Below are positions 36,101 to 45,447 of a DNA stretch of 64,000 nucleotides, in pieces. The notes under the pieces are model-generated. The model searched no databases. It saw nothing but the letters and a program-made list of their open reading frames with translations, and was not told the origin of the DNA. Both the position numbers and the translations under genes were made by a program. The DNA is from Mangrovibacterium lignilyticum (GTDB lineage: Bacteria; Bacteroidota; Bacteroidia; Bacteroidales; Prolixibacteraceae): positions 992,001 through 1,056,000 of the forward strand of contig NZ_WKLH01000002.1 in NCBI RefSeq assembly GCF_010882175.1, read 5' to 3'. Each line of letters opens with the position of its first letter. Positions within the stretch are counted from its first letter, which is position 1.

Positions 36101-37019
36101 TACGATCAAAATAGGCACACGGGGCAGCAAACTTGCTCTGTGGCAAGCAACACAAGTAAAAGCAGCTATTTCTGCTGCATTTCCCGATTTAATTGTAGAA
36201 ACTATTATCATCAAAACCAAAGGCGACATTATACTCGATGTGTCTTTATCGAAGATTGGCGATAAGGGTTTATTTACCAAAGAAATTGAAACAGCGCTTT
36301 TAAATGGCGAAATCGATTTGGCCGTTCATAGTTTAAAAGACTTACCCACCGAGTTGCCAGAAGGATTGTGTATCGGAGGGATGCTTCCACGCGGAGAAGT
36401 TCGGGATGTATTTATCTCAAAAGATGGCCGAAAGCTGGATGAAATGACGCCAACCGATCGGATTGCAACTTCCAGCCTTCGCCGCAAAGCGCAGCTGTTG
36501 GCATACAATCCCAACCTGAATATTGTTGATATCCGCGGGAATGTGGATACCCGTCTGAATAAAATGAACGAAGATCACTGTGATGCATTGTTGATGGCTG
36601 GTGCCGGAATTATCCGCTTAGGCTATGACAAGTATATCACCGAATTTTTGGATCCCAAAATCGTTCTACCGGCAGTGAGCCAGGGAGCCGTCGCTATCGA
36701 AATCAGAGAAGATGACGAACACATCCAACGAATTATTGATGCCATTTCGGATGAAAACACCTGGAACACAACCATGGCTGAACGTTGGTTGCTTCGCACA
36801 CTCGAAGGTGGGTGCCAGGTACCTGTCGCTTGTTATTCTGAAGTTGAAAAAGATCAACTCACTTTAACCGGTCTCGTCGCGTCTGTTGATGGCAAGCAAG
36901 TTATTCGCAAGGTTGTTACATGCCCGATGGACCAAGGTTCTGAAAAAGCCATTGAACTGGCGGAATCAATAATTGCAGAAGGTGGCAAAGAGATTCTCGA
37001 TCAGATTCGCGCGGTTTAA
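36090..37019 (+). CDS. hemC: Hydroxymethylbilane synthase (porphobilinogen deaminase)
   Basis: 309 residues. It joins four porphobilinogens into hydroxymethylbilane. IKIGTRGSKLALWQA at the start, HSLKDLPTELP, RRKAQLLAYNPNLNIVDIRGNVDTRL and C242 in EGGCQVPVACY, the dipyrromethane cofactor anchor. ATG at 36090 chosen for the canonical N-terminus; it overlaps hemA by 11 bp. hemD follows after 5 bp. Confidence 0.96.
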   Translation: MSNNTIKIGTRGSKLALWQATQVKAAISAAFPDLIVETIIIKTKGDIILDVSLSKIGDKGLFTKEIETALLNGEIDLAVHSLKDLPTELPEGLCIGGMLPRGEVRDVFISKDGRKLDEMTPTDRIATSSLRRKAQLLAYNPNLNIVDIRGNVDTRLNKMNEDHCDALLMAGAGIIRLGYDKYITEFLDPKIVLPAVSQGAVAIEIREDDEHIQRIIDAISDENTWNTTMAERWLLRTLEGGCQVPVACYSEVEKDQLTLTGLVASVDGKQVIRKVVTCPMDQGSEKAIELAESIIAEGGKEILDQIRAV

Positions 37020-37024
37020 AAACA

Positions 37025-37765
37025 ATGGCAGACAGGCAAGACGCAAATAAAATTCATGGCAAAATAATCATCTGTACTTACCCCAAACCCGAACCGGACG
37101 ATTTTGCAATCCTACTCGAACAATCGGGGGCTACAGTATATTCTATGCCTGCAATTGAAATTCAACCTTGCTCTTATCATCTCGATCAAAACGTTTCAAA
37201 TTACCAGTGGTTAGTGTTCACCAGCAAAAACGGCGTTCGCTCCTTCGCTGCGGAATTGAAAAAACTTGATTTCAACAAGATTGCTGTTTTGGGTGAAGGA
37301 ACAGCCTTCGAATTACACAAACTCAATATCGAACCGGATTATATTGGAACCGGCCGATCAGGTAGTGATTTTGCGGAGGAACTCAAACAAGTCTTTAAGC
37401 CAAATGAATCGGTTCTACTCCTACTTGGTGAGTTGGCTCCGGACACCATTCAAACTAAATTAAGTGCAACGCATTTGGTGGAACGGATCAATGTTTATCA
37501 AACAAAGCGCCCTGAGGTTTGGAGCCGCGAATGTTTAAAATTAATTGAAGAGAATCTCTACGATCTGATGATAATTAGCAGCCCTTCGGCCATAAAAAAT
37601 TTATACCTTGCACTTCAGCCTAAAAATATCGATTGGCGAATAATCAGCATTGGCAAAACAACGACTGCTGCCTGTCGCGAATTACAAATCGAACCTTTAG
37701 CCACTGCTAAAGAAGCGACTTATATTGGACTGGCTGAAACAACAATTGAATTCTTACAACATTAA
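37025..37765 (+). CDS. hemD: Uroporphyrinogen-III synthase
   Basis: 246 residues with two alternating Rossmann-like lobes. It closes hydroxymethylbilane with inversion of ring D. The family is poorly conserved; seen here are YQWLVFTSKNGVRSF, IAVLGEGTAFEL and MIISSPSAIKNLYLAL...IISIGKTTTAACRE. Identity is strongly supported by position between hemC and hemB. Confidence 0.92.
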   Translation: MADRQDANKIHGKIIICTYPKPEPDDFAILLEQSGATVYSMPAIEIQPCSYHLDQNVSNYQWLVFTSKNGVRSFAAELKKLDFNKIAVLGEGTAFELHKLNIEPDYIGTGRSGSDFAEELKQVFKPNESVLLLLGELAPDTIQTKLSATHLVERINVYQTKRPEVWSRECLKLIEENLYDLMIISSPSAIKNLYLALQPKNIDWRIISIGKTTTAACRELQIEPLATAKEATYIGLAETTIEFLQH

Positions 37766-37778
37766 AAAATATAAGATT

Positions 37779-38771
37779 ATGAGTTATCCTGTTACACGCT
37801 TACGGAGACTTCGTAAATCAGCTGTTATACGCAATATGGTTCGCGAAACAGAAGTAAATCGCGACGATCTGATTATGCCTTACTTTGTGTTGCCGGGCGA
37901 AAATATATGCAATCCCATCAAATCAATGCCAGGTAATTTCCAACTGTCTGTTGACCTGTTGGTAAAAGAAGTTCAGGATTTGGTTGAAACGACAGGCGTC
38001 GACAAAATTCTCCTTTTCGGTATACCAGAGGAAAAAGACGAAACCGGTCATGTAGCCTGTCATCACGACGCTATTGTCCCGAAGGCGATCCGCGCATTAA
38101 AAGAGGCAATCCCCAATATCTTAATCGTTGCTGATGTTTGCAATTGCGAATATACAACTCACGGACACTGCGGAACCATCGTTGACGGAGACGTTGACAA
38201 CGACAGTACGGTTCACACACTGGCAGCACAGTCGGTAACACTGGCCAAAGCTGGTGCCGACATTATTGCTCCAAGCGATATGATGGACGGCCGCGTTGGT
38301 GCTATCCGCAAAGCGTTGGATGAGAACGGCTTTCACGCGACTCCAATCATGGCCTATTCTGCCAAGTATGCATCAGGCTTTTACGGGCCTTTCCGCGATG
38401 CTGCAGAGAGCGCTCCAAAATTTGGCAACCGCAGCACGTACCAAATGGATCCGGCTAATAGCGATGAAGCACTGCGTGAAGTAGAACAAGACATTATTGA
38501 GGGGGCCGATATGGTGATGGTGAAACCGGCTTTAAGTTATATGGACATTATCCACAGGGTAAAAACGACCTTTAATATGCCTGTTGTTGCCTATAATGTG
38601 AGTGGCGAATTCTCAATGGTAAAAGCTGCTGCTGCCAACGGTTGGATTGATGAGGAACGACTGATTAAGGAAATCCTTACCTCCCTGAAACGTGCAGGTG
38701 CAGAAGTGATCATTACCTATCACGCCAAAGAATTTGTTTTAAGTGAATTGAAAAAAGGAAACCGCGTGTAA
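37779..38771 (+). CDS. hemB: Delta-aminolevulinic acid dehydratase (porphobilinogen synthase)
   Basis: 330 residues. It condenses two 5-aminolevulinate molecules to porphobilinogen. [18 protein letters not shown] near the start; [14 protein letters not shown] keeps the three-cysteine zinc site, so this is the Zn-dependent form; Schiff-base lysines in [18 protein letters not shown] and [15 protein letters not shown] 37779 chosen, 13 bp after the hemD stop; an earlier frame start at 37725 overlaps hemD and is unlike homologues. Confidence 0.96.
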   Translation: MSYPVTRLRRLRKSAVIRNMVRETEVNRDDLIMPYFVLPGENICNPIKSMPGNFQLSVDLLVKEVQDLVETTGVDKILLFGIPEEKDETGHVACHHDAIVPKAIRALKEAIPNILIVADVCNCEYTTHGHCGTIVDGDVDNDSTVHTLAAQSVTLAKAGADIIAPSDMMDGRVGAIRKALDENGFHATPIMAYSAKYASGFYGPFRDAAESAPKFGNRSTYQMDPANSDEALREVEQDIIEGADMVMVKPALSYMDIIHRVKTTFNMPVVAYNVSGEFSMVKAAAANGWIDEERLIKEILTSLKRAGAEVIITYHAKEFVLSELKKGNRV

Positions 38772-38793
38772 GGTTTCGAAAAACTTCAATCGT

Positions 38794-40083
38794 ATGAATT
38801 ACAGTAAAAGTATATCGGCTTTTGACGAAGCCAAACAATTAATTCCCGGTGGAGTAAACTCCCCCGTTCGTGCCTTCAAAAGTGTACAGGCCGATCCCTT
38901 GTTTATTGCAAAAGCAAAAGGTGCCCGTGTTTGGGACATCGATGACAACGAATATATTGATTTTGTCTCCTCTTGGGGACCGCTGATTTTAGGACATGCC
39001 AATCCTGCAATTGTTGAAGCAGTGCAAAAAGCGGCCGAATTGGGAACCAGTTATGGTGCGCCAACATTGATTGAAACTGAAATGGCCAAGCTGATCACTG
39101 AAATGGTTCCATCGGTTGAAAAAGTTCGGATGGTCAACTCCGGAACTGAAGCGACTATGAGTGCTCTTCGGTTGGCTCGCGGCTACACTAAACGCGACCT
39201 GGTCATAAAATTCGCCGGTTGCTACCACGGTCATGCAGACAGCTTTTTGATCAAAGCAGGTTCGGGCGCAATTACTCTGGGGCTGCCGGACAGCCCGGGT
39301 GTAACAAAAGCTTCAGCCCAAAATACATTGACAGCCGAATACAACAACCTTGATTCCGTTAAGGAGCTATTTGAAGCTCGTGGTGAAGAAATCGCTGCTG
39401 TTATTGTGGAGCCGGTTGCCGGTAACATGGGTTGTGTACTTCCAAATGAAGACTTTTTGAAAGGCCTTCGTGAAATCACCAAACAATATGGGGCTTTACT
39501 GATTTTCGATGAGGTTATTACCGGGTTCCGCTTATCTGCCGGAGGTGCGCAGAAACACTTTGGCGTGATGCCAGATTTGACAACTCTTGGTAAAATTATT
39601 GGTGGTGGATTGCCGGTTGGCGCTTACGGTGGTTCAAAAGAAATCATGGATATGCTGGCTCCCAACGGACCCGTATACCAAGCCGGAACATTGTCCGGAA
39701 ACCCCTTAGCAATGGCTGCCGGTTCGGTCATGTTACGAACGCTGAATGATAATCCATCCATTTATAAAGAGCTGGACCGAAAAGGAGCTAAAGTTGAAGC
39801 CGGATTGATGGCGAATCTTGAAAAGGCTGGTATTCCGGGTATCATCAACCGCATTGGATCTATGATGACATTGTTCTTCACCGAAGAAAAAGAAGTAAAA
39901 TCTTTCGATCAGGCTATGAAATCCAATGCTCCCCGCTATGCCAAATTTTTCAAAAAATCTTTAGAAAGCGGCATCTATCTTGGTCCTTCTCAATATGAAT
40001 GTTTCTTCGTCTCTGACGCACATACCGATGAAGACCTGGAGTATTTGCTTGAAGCCAACGAAAAAGCCTTAAAAAGCCTCTAA
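38794..40083 (+). CDS. hemL: Glutamate-1-semialdehyde 2,1-aminomutase
   Basis: 429 residues, PLP enzyme making 5-aminolevulinate. [19 protein letters not shown] at the start, [49 protein letters not shown] and PLP lysine K267 in [17 protein letters not shown]. Together with hemA it completes the C5 route, confirming this organism does not use the Shemin pathway at this locus. Confidence 0.96.
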   Translation: MNYSKSISAFDEAKQLIPGGVNSPVRAFKSVQADPLFIAKAKGARVWDIDDNEYIDFVSSWGPLILGHANPAIVEAVQKAAELGTSYGAPTLIETEMAKLITEMVPSVEKVRMVNSGTEATMSALRLARGYTKRDLVIKFAGCYHGHADSFLIKAGSGAITLGLPDSPGVTKASAQNTLTAEYNNLDSVKELFEARGEEIAAVIVEPVAGNMGCVLPNEDFLKGLREITKQYGALLIFDEVITGFRLSAGGAQKHFGVMPDLTTLGKIIGGGLPVGAYGGSKEIMDMLAPNGPVYQAGTLSGNPLAMAAGSVMLRTLNDNPSIYKELDRKGAKVEAGLMANLEKAGIPGIINRIGSMMTLFFTEEKEVKSFDQAMKSNAPRYAKFFKKSLESGIYLGPSQYECFFVSDAHTDEDLEYLLEANEKALKSL

Positions 40084-40102
40084 ACCAATCAACAAACTTA
40101 TC

Positions 40103-41134
40103 ATGCAAGATTCAATCTTCTTAAAGAAATTAAAAGGGCAACAAACCGATCGTCCACCGGTATGGTTTATGCGCCAGGCGGGAAGGGTACTCCCAAACTA
40201 TAATAAGCTGAAGGAAAATTATACCTTCCATGAGCTAATGGAAGATCCAAAGCTAGCGGCCGAAGTTACACTGATGCCAATTCACGACCTTGGAGTTGAT
40301 GCTGCCATCTTGTTCTCCGATATTTTGGTCATCCCCAATGCGATGGGAATGGAACTGGAATTTACGGATCACGGACCGGTTTTCAACAAACCTCTGAAAG
40401 GACTGAAAAATCCGGCAGATCATTTGGTACCGGCTCCTGAAAAGCTCGAATATATCTACAACAATATTGAGGAAATCATTCGTCAACGTCCGGCCAATAT
40501 TCCATTAATTGGTTTTTGCGGTGCTCCGCTAACCACCTTGTGTTATATGGTACAGGGTATTAGCTCGAATCCGAACTTCCCTGATGCCATTAAATTCCTG
40601 TTTCAACACAAAAAGGAAGCACAACGCCTGATTGACGCGATTGCAGATTTATCGGCTCATTACGCAAAAAAGCAAATTGAGCATGGTATTGAAGCCTTTC
40701 AGTTGTTTGAAACCCATGCCAACCTGATACCGATTGAAATGTATAATGAGATGTTTATGCCGGCCGTGAAGAAGATCAGTGCGGCAGTCCGCGAAACAGG
40801 GACACCGTTTATTTTCTTTCCAAAAGGAATCGGCACCGGCTTAAAATGTGTAACACCTGAGCTAGCTGATTTTGTTAGCATCGATTGGCAAATGCCAATT
40901 GACCATGCCCGTGAATTAGTTCACCCAGAAGTTGGGTTACAAGGCAACCTGGATCCACGTTACCTTTACGGAACCACCGAAGAACTAAAAGAACGATTGG
41001 AACAATACATCCCATTCTTTCAAAAACATCCGAACTGGATCTTCAACCTGGGGCACGGATTCCTACCAGACATCCCTTACGAAAATGCCAAATTTGTAGT
41101 CGACTGGATTAAATCGGTTGACTGGAAAAAATAG
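40103..41134 (+). CDS. hemE: Uroporphyrinogen decarboxylase
   Basis: 343 residues. It decarboxylates the four acetates of uroporphyrinogen III to coproporphyrinogen III. RPPVWFMRQAGRVLPNY (substrate-binding Arg cluster), ILFSDILVIPNAMGM, GFCGAPLTTLCYMVQG, GLQGNLDPRYLYG and FNLGHGFLPDIPYEN are all present. Last gene of the operon; steps beyond coproporphyrinogen must be encoded elsewhere. Confidence 0.96.
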   Translation: MQDSIFLKKLKGQQTDRPPVWFMRQAGRVLPNYNKLKENYTFHELMEDPKLAAEVTLMPIHDLGVDAAILFSDILVIPNAMGMELEFTDHGPVFNKPLKGLKNPADHLVPAPEKLEYIYNNIEEIIRQRPANIPLIGFCGAPLTTLCYMVQGISSNPNFPDAIKFLFQHKKEAQRLIDAIADLSAHYAKKQIEHGIEAFQLFETHANLIPIEMYNEMFMPAVKKISAAVRETGTPFIFFPKGIGTGLKCVTPELADFVSIDWQMPIDHARELVHPEVGLQGNLDPRYLYGTTEELKERLEQYIPFFQKHPNWIFNLGHGFLPDIPYENAKFVVDWIKSVDWKK

Positions 41135-41152
41135 ATCAGCAAATGTTATTGC

Positions 41153-41192
41153 AAAAAGAAAGAGGAAGTTAAAACTTCCTCTTTCTTTTTTG
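41153..41192. terminator. Bidirectional terminator between hemE and the DUF3276 gene
   Basis: An 18-bp arm AAAAAGAAAGAGGAAGTT (41153-41170) is perfectly complementary to 41173-41190, giving A and T tracts on both strands. Confidence 0.85.
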
Positions 41193-41202
41193 TTGAACTC
41201 TA

Positions 41203-41649
41203 TTAGTTACTTAAATCTTCAAATTCGACATCGGTATAATTCTTTACCATCTCCTCTTCATCAACACCGATTTCTTCATCCAAATCAACGGTATCAGTAA
41301 TGGCTAATTCTTCCTGGTATTCTTCCTTCTGATCGAAATTATCTTCTTCAGAATACTCCAATGGTTGATTGCCAACAATGAAATCGACAACTTCATTCAA
41401 GCCATCAGCGAACTTTTCAAAATCCTCTTTATACAGGAAAATTTTATGTTTCTCAAAATGAAACTTACCATCTTGATCGTATCGTTTCTTACTCTCGGTG
41501 ATCGTTAAATAATACTCGTCTTTTCTTGTGGATTTAACATCGAAGAAATATGTCCTTTTACCGGCCCGTACAGCTTTTGAATAAATTTCCTGCCTGAATT
41601 TACTATCCATTTCTTCGTTCAATTCTTCATTCTTTTCAAAGCCTTCCAT
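41203..41649 (-). CDS. DUF3276 / PUR-domain nucleic-acid-binding protein (BPUR)
   Basis: 148 residues. The PUR-alpha-like domain (about 18-100) contains IYSKAVRAGKRTYFFDVKSTRKDEYYLTITESKK and FEKHKIFLYKEDFEKF; the tail is highly acidic. Bacteroidota and Borrelia members bind single-stranded nucleic acids and can act as regulators. Highly conserved in the phylum; monocistronic here. Confidence 0.88.
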   Translation of the reverse strand: MEGFEKNEELNEEMDSKFRQEIYSKAVRAGKRTYFFDVKSTRKDEYYLTITESKKRYDQDGKFHFEKHKIFLYKEDFEKFADGLNEVVDFIVGNQPLEYSEEDNFDQKEEYQEELAITDTVDLDEEIGVDEEEMVKNYTDVEFEDLSN

Positions 41650-41765
41650 CTTATTTGTTTTTGATTAGTCAATCGTTAGTTTATCAAAAGTAAACAAATA
41701 TTCTGAAAATTATAAAAAACTGCTCATAAACAGATCAGGTCCAAATAAGCCAACAAATGTTCACT

Positions 41766-42581
41766 TTATTGCCCTTGATAGTATTGTAAAGCTTTCGGCA
41801 TTAATTTTTCTAAAGCTGCAATTCTGTTCTCATCAACCGGGTGTGTACTTAACCATTCCGGGTTTCCGCTCCCGTTCGAAGACATTCGTTTCCAAAAGGC
41901 GACTGCTGAACGCGGATCATATCCCGCAATTGCCATAAAAATCAAGCCCATTTCATCGGCCTCGTATTCGTGTTTTCTGGAAAAAGGCAGCATAAGACCA
42001 ACTTGGGTACCTGCTCCGTAAGCCGCATTAAAAATCGCCCGTGTTTCTTCGGGTTTTTCCTGTGTGGCCGTTGCTAAGGCAACACCCCCCATCTGGACAA
42101 GCATGGCATGGCTCATTCGTTCATTTCCGTGACGAGCAACGGCATGGGCAATTTCGTGCCCCATAACTACTGCCAGTCCGTTTTTGTCTTGTGTGAAAGG
42201 CAAAATGCCGGTATAAATAACAACTTTTCCTCCCGGCATGCACCAAGCATTCGGAACATCACTCTCGACCAGATTAAACTCCCAGTTAAAATTCCCGAGA
42301 TAACTTTCAAACCCATTATCTTTTAAATATTTTTCCACGGCAGCAGAGACACGTGCTCCCACATTTTTAATCAAATCTGTTTGCTTTTTATTCGTTGAAA
42401 GTTTGTTCTCTTTCAAAAACTCGTCGTAATTGCTCAAACTCATCGCAACCATATCTGACTCAGGATAGAGGCTCAACTGGCTACGTCCGGTCAACGGCAC
42501 GGTTTTACATGAATGAAGGACTAACGAGATCGTCAGTAAAATTGCAAACCCTAAAGAGCTCAGGATCATTCGTCTTTTCAT
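41766..42581 (-). CDS. M48-family metallopeptidase lipoprotein
   Basis: 271 residues with lipoprotein signal (MKRRMILSSLGFAILLTISLVLHSC). Zinc peptidase motif H142-E-I-A-H146 in VMGHEIAHAVARHG, and the third ligand in KHEYEADEMGLIFMAIAGYDPRSA. NAWCMPGGKVVIYTGIL is typical of the LoiP/YcaL/BepA-like group of periplasmic quality-control proteases. Start at 42581 chosen for the signal peptide; the longer frame from 42647 has no homology. Confidence 0.9.
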   Translation of the reverse strand: MKRRMILSSLGFAILLTISLVLHSCKTVPLTGRSQLSLYPESDMVAMSLSNYDEFLKENKLSTNKKQTDLIKNVGARVSAAVEKYLKDNGFESYLGNFNWEFNLVESDVPNAWCMPGGKVVIYTGILPFTQDKNGLAVVMGHEIAHAVARHGNERMSHAMLVQMGGVALATATQEKPEETRAIFNAAYGAGTQVGLMLPFSRKHEYEADEMGLIFMAIAGYDPRSAVAFWKRMSSNGSGNPEWLSTHPVDENRIAALEKLMPKALQYYQGQ

Positions 42582-42625
42582 AGTATTAAATTTTGATAGT
42601 CTAAGATAAACAAATTGAAACGAAA

Positions 42626-42651
42626 AAAGGTGACTACAAACAGTCACCTTT
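42626..42651 (-). terminator. Terminator of the ffh-folD operon
   Basis: Perfect 10-bp stem AAAGGTGACT (42626-42635) with AGTCACCTTT (42642-42651), followed by T residues on the minus strand. Confidence 0.8.
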
Positions 42652-42673
42652 CTTAATATCTATGAAGTATTTT

Positions 42674-43549
42674 CTAGCTGTAAATTTCCTTTTTAGCAGC
42701 TAACAATGTGTTTTTCAACAAAGACACACGAGTCATTGGTCCTACTCCTCCTGGTACAGGTGTGATGAATGCACATTTCTCAGCAACTTCATCAAATACC
42801 ACATCCCCCCTCAGTTTCCAACCGGATTTAGTTTCGGTTGATTTGACACGTGTCGTACCAACATCGATCACCACAGCACCCGGTTTCACCATATCAGCGG
42901 TAATAAAGCCGGGAGAACCCAATGCTGCAATCAGGATATCGGCGCTTGCACACAATTCTTTCAGGTTTTTTGTGCGACTGTGAGCGACAGTAACAGTAGC
43001 ATTCATCTCTTTTTGAGACATCAGCACACTCATTGGACGACCAACAATATTACTGCGGCCAACGACTACACAATTTTTACCCGATGTTTCAATTCCGTGA
43101 CGCTTAATTAGCTCAACGATACCGTCGGGAGTCGCCGAAACAAAACATGGTAACCCGATAACCATACGTCCTACGTTGATTGGATGAAAACCATCTACGT
43201 CTTTTTTCGGATCAATGGCTTCAATAATCTTTTGTTCGGAAATATGTTTTGGAAGTGGTAATTGAACAATGAAACCGTCTACATCTTCATCGTTGTTCAA
43301 TTCTTCAACTTTTGCCAACAACTCAGCTTCGGTAACATCATCTTCATAGCGAATCATACTGGACTTGTACCCAACTTCTTCGCAATCTTTAATTTTGTAA
43401 GCGACATAAGTTTCGCTACCTCCATCGTGTCCAACCAAAATAGCTGCCAAATGGGGCGCTTTACCGCCGTCTGCCATAATCTTCTTTACTTCCAGAGCAA
43501 TTTCTGCTTTGATTGTCTTAGCAGTTTTATTTCCGTCAATTAATTGCAT
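42674..43549 (-). CDS. folD: Methylenetetrahydrofolate dehydrogenase / methenyltetrahydrofolate cyclohydrolase
   Basis: 291 residues, bifunctional one-carbon enzyme. [23 protein letters not shown] carries the catalytic Lys and Tyr; [49 protein letters not shown] and [17 protein letters not shown] are signatures. It is 20 bp downstream of ffh on the same strand, so the two are cotranscribed, a common Bacteroidota pairing without obvious functional logic. Confidence 0.96.
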   Translation of the reverse strand: MQLIDGNKTAKTIKAEIALEVKKIMADGGKAPHLAAILVGHDGGSETYVAYKIKDCEEVGYKSSMIRYEDDVTEAELLAKVEELNNDEDVDGFIVQLPLPKHISEQKIIEAIDPKKDVDGFHPINVGRMVIGLPCFVSATPDGIVELIKRHGIETSGKNCVVVGRSNIVGRPMSVLMSQKEMNATVTVAHSRTKNLKELCASADILIAALGSPGFITADMVKPGAVVIDVGTTRVKSTETKSGWKLRGDVVFDEVAEKCAFITPVPGGVGPMTRVSLLKNTLLAAKKEIYS

Positions 43550-43569
43550 GCGTATTATTTATAATCTGA

Positions 43570-44898
43570 TTAACGTCTTTTCATATTTCCCATCATGCCA
43601 CGCATGTTTTTCCCGCTCGACACCATACGCATCATTTTACGGGTTTCGTCAAATTGCTTGATCAGGCGATTTACTTCTTGTATATCGGTTCCCGAACCAT
43701 CAGCAATTCGCTTACGGCGTGTTCCATTCAGCAGAGCCGGATTATCGCGCTCTGTAGGGGTCATCGAATGAATAATGGCTTCAATGTGCTTGAAAGCGTC
43801 ATCATCAATGTCAATATCCTTCAATGCTTTTCCCATTCCTGGAATCATCGCAGCTAAATCTTTCAGGTTACCCATTTTTTTGATTTGCTGAATTTGAGAA
43901 AGGAAATCGTTAAAGCTAAAGGTATTTTTAGCCAGTTTTTTCTGCAACTGACGCGCTTGATCTGCATCAAATTGTTCCTGGGCACGTTCAACCAACGATA
44001 CGATATCACCCATCCCCAAAATACGGTCGGCCATACGTTCCGGGTGGAACACATCCAGCGCTTCGAGTTTTTCGCCGGTACCAACAAACTTGATTGGCTT
44101 ATCAACAACCGAACGAATTGAGATCGCTGCACCACCACGGGTGTCACCATCCAATTTGGTTAGAATCACACCATCAAAGTCCAAACGATCGTTGAATTCT
44201 TTAGCAGTATTCACAGCATCCTGACCGGTCATAGAGTCAACCACAAACAAAATCTCATGAGGATTAATCGCGTCTTTTACAGCAGCGATCTCATTCATCA
44301 TTTGCTCATCAATTGCTAAACGACCTGCAGTATCGACAATAACCAGGTTTTGATTATTTTCTTTTGCCGACTTGATGGCAGCCTTCGCAATTTTAACCGG
44401 ATCCAAATTTCCGGGTTCGCTATATACAGGAACATTGATTTGCTCACCTAAAACTTTCAACTGGTCGATCGCTGCAGGACGGTATACGTCGCAGGCAACC
44501 AGCAATGGGTTTTTGCCTTTTTTCGACTTCAGGAACTTTGCCAGTTTCCCGGAGAAAGTGGTTTTACCCGAACCTTGCAAACCGGCCATCAGAATAACAG
44601 TAGGATTGCCTTGTAGATTCACTTCGACAGAAGTTCCACCCATTAAGGTAGCTAATTCGTCGTGAACAATCTTTACCATCATCTCACCGGGCTTAACGGC
44701 ATTTAGCACATTTTGCCCCAGTGCTTCTTCTTTTACTTTTTCGGTAAACGATTTGGCAATTTTAAAGTTGACGTCAGCGTCCAACAAGGCCCTTCTGACT
44801 TCTTTTAATGTTTCAGCAACATTGATTTCGGTAATTTTCCCCTGCCCCTTCAGCAGTTTAAATGACCGTTCTAACTTCTCATTAAGATTTTCAAACAT
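43570..44898 (-). CDS. ffh: Signal recognition particle protein (54 kDa homologue)
   Basis: 442 residues. N domain, GTPase G domain (GLQGSGKTTFSGKLA, DVYRPAAIDQL, DTAGRL, TKLDGDTRGG) and methionine-rich M domain ending in GMMGNMKRR. It binds the SRP RNA and signal sequences of inner-membrane proteins. Start at 44898 follows two overlapping -7 boxes by 33-40 bp. Confidence 0.97.
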   Translation of the reverse strand: MFENLNEKLERSFKLLKGQGKITEINVAETLKEVRRALLDADVNFKIAKSFTEKVKEEALGQNVLNAVKPGEMMVKIVHDELATLMGGTSVEVNLQGNPTVILMAGLQGSGKTTFSGKLAKFLKSKKGKNPLLVACDVYRPAAIDQLKVLGEQINVPVYSEPGNLDPVKIAKAAIKSAKENNQNLVIVDTAGRLAIDEQMMNEIAAVKDAINPHEILFVVDSMTGQDAVNTAKEFNDRLDFDGVILTKLDGDTRGGAAISIRSVVDKPIKFVGTGEKLEALDVFHPERMADRILGMGDIVSLVERAQEQFDADQARQLQKKLAKNTFSFNDFLSQIQQIKKMGNLKDLAAMIPGMGKALKDIDIDDDAFKHIEAIIHSMTPTERDNPALLNGTRRKRIADGSGTDIQEVNRLIKQFDETRKMMRMVSSGKNMRGMMGNMKRR

Positions 44899-44930
44899 AG
44901 CAGAAGTACAATTGATTTTTAAAGCTCGTG

Positions 44931-44938
44931 CAAAAGTA
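44931..44938 (-). promoter_or_regulatory. -7 element for ffh-folD
   Basis: Reverse-strand TACTTTTG, an exact TAnnTTTG match; a second exact match, TATTTTTG, overlaps upstream at 44939-44946. Confidence 0.5.
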
Positions 44939-45137
44939 CAAAAATAATACGAAGAAGAATTTTTTAAAAATATTTTGTTTTAGGGGGTATCCTTTTTCTG
45001 TTTAACGGAATTAAAAGACGAGTGCGCAAGAAACGAAAGAGAAAAATAGAGTGGTATCTATTGACACTTTCCGATTTAAATAATTGAAATGAGTATTTTA
45101 ATCGACAATATACAGTTATTGCTAATTATAATCTCAA

Positions 45138-45295
45138 GGAAATTATTCATCGAAACAATTCGTTTCCAAACCCTCAATGAACAAAAGGGTTAATAGCTTA
45201 AATAAAAACTATTAATTCAGATTAAAAAAGTCCCTTTTTCACGAATCGCAATTTTCTAGAATTTGGGGGTCAGCGGACCCCCTTTTCTTTTTTCA
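45138..45295 (+). ncRNA. Candidate structured RNA in the ffh-argS gap
   Basis: The gap 44947-45345 holds no ORF but a series of hairpins on the plus strand: GAAAC/GTTTC (45152-45156, 45162-45166), AACCCT/AGGGTT (45169-45174, 45186-45191) and AATAG/CTATT (45192-45196, 45209-45213). A strong intrinsic terminator follows, GGGGGTC/GACCCCC (45265-45271, 45276-45282), then TTTTCTTTTTTC. Since neither neighbouring gene ends here on the plus strand, the terminator must serve a transcript starting inside the gap. No consensus -7 box was found and no known RNA family was recognised. Confidence 0.35.
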
Positions 45296-45345
45296 TTTTT
45301 TACGATTTGCCGTCTCTCCCACTCTTGAATATTTCACACTAGAAC

Positions 45346-45377
45346 ATAAAAAAAGACAATTGTTCCCAACTGTCTTC
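45346..45377 (-). terminator. Terminator of argS
   Basis: AAGACA / TGTCTT arms (45353-45358 and 45370-45375), followed by T residues on the minus strand. Confidence 0.65.
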
Positions 45378-45447
45378 TTCTATATCTATTTCTAAAAAAC
45401 TGTGGTTTGAGCTTCCCCTCCACAGCATTATATTTTCACAACATTGA

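Noticed and set aside
44947-45345. SRP RNA, 6S RNA or tmRNA in the ffh-argS gap
   Set aside because: None of the conserved cores (GGAA tetraloop helix 8, long central bubble, tRNA-like ends) is visible; kept only as a generic RNA candidate.
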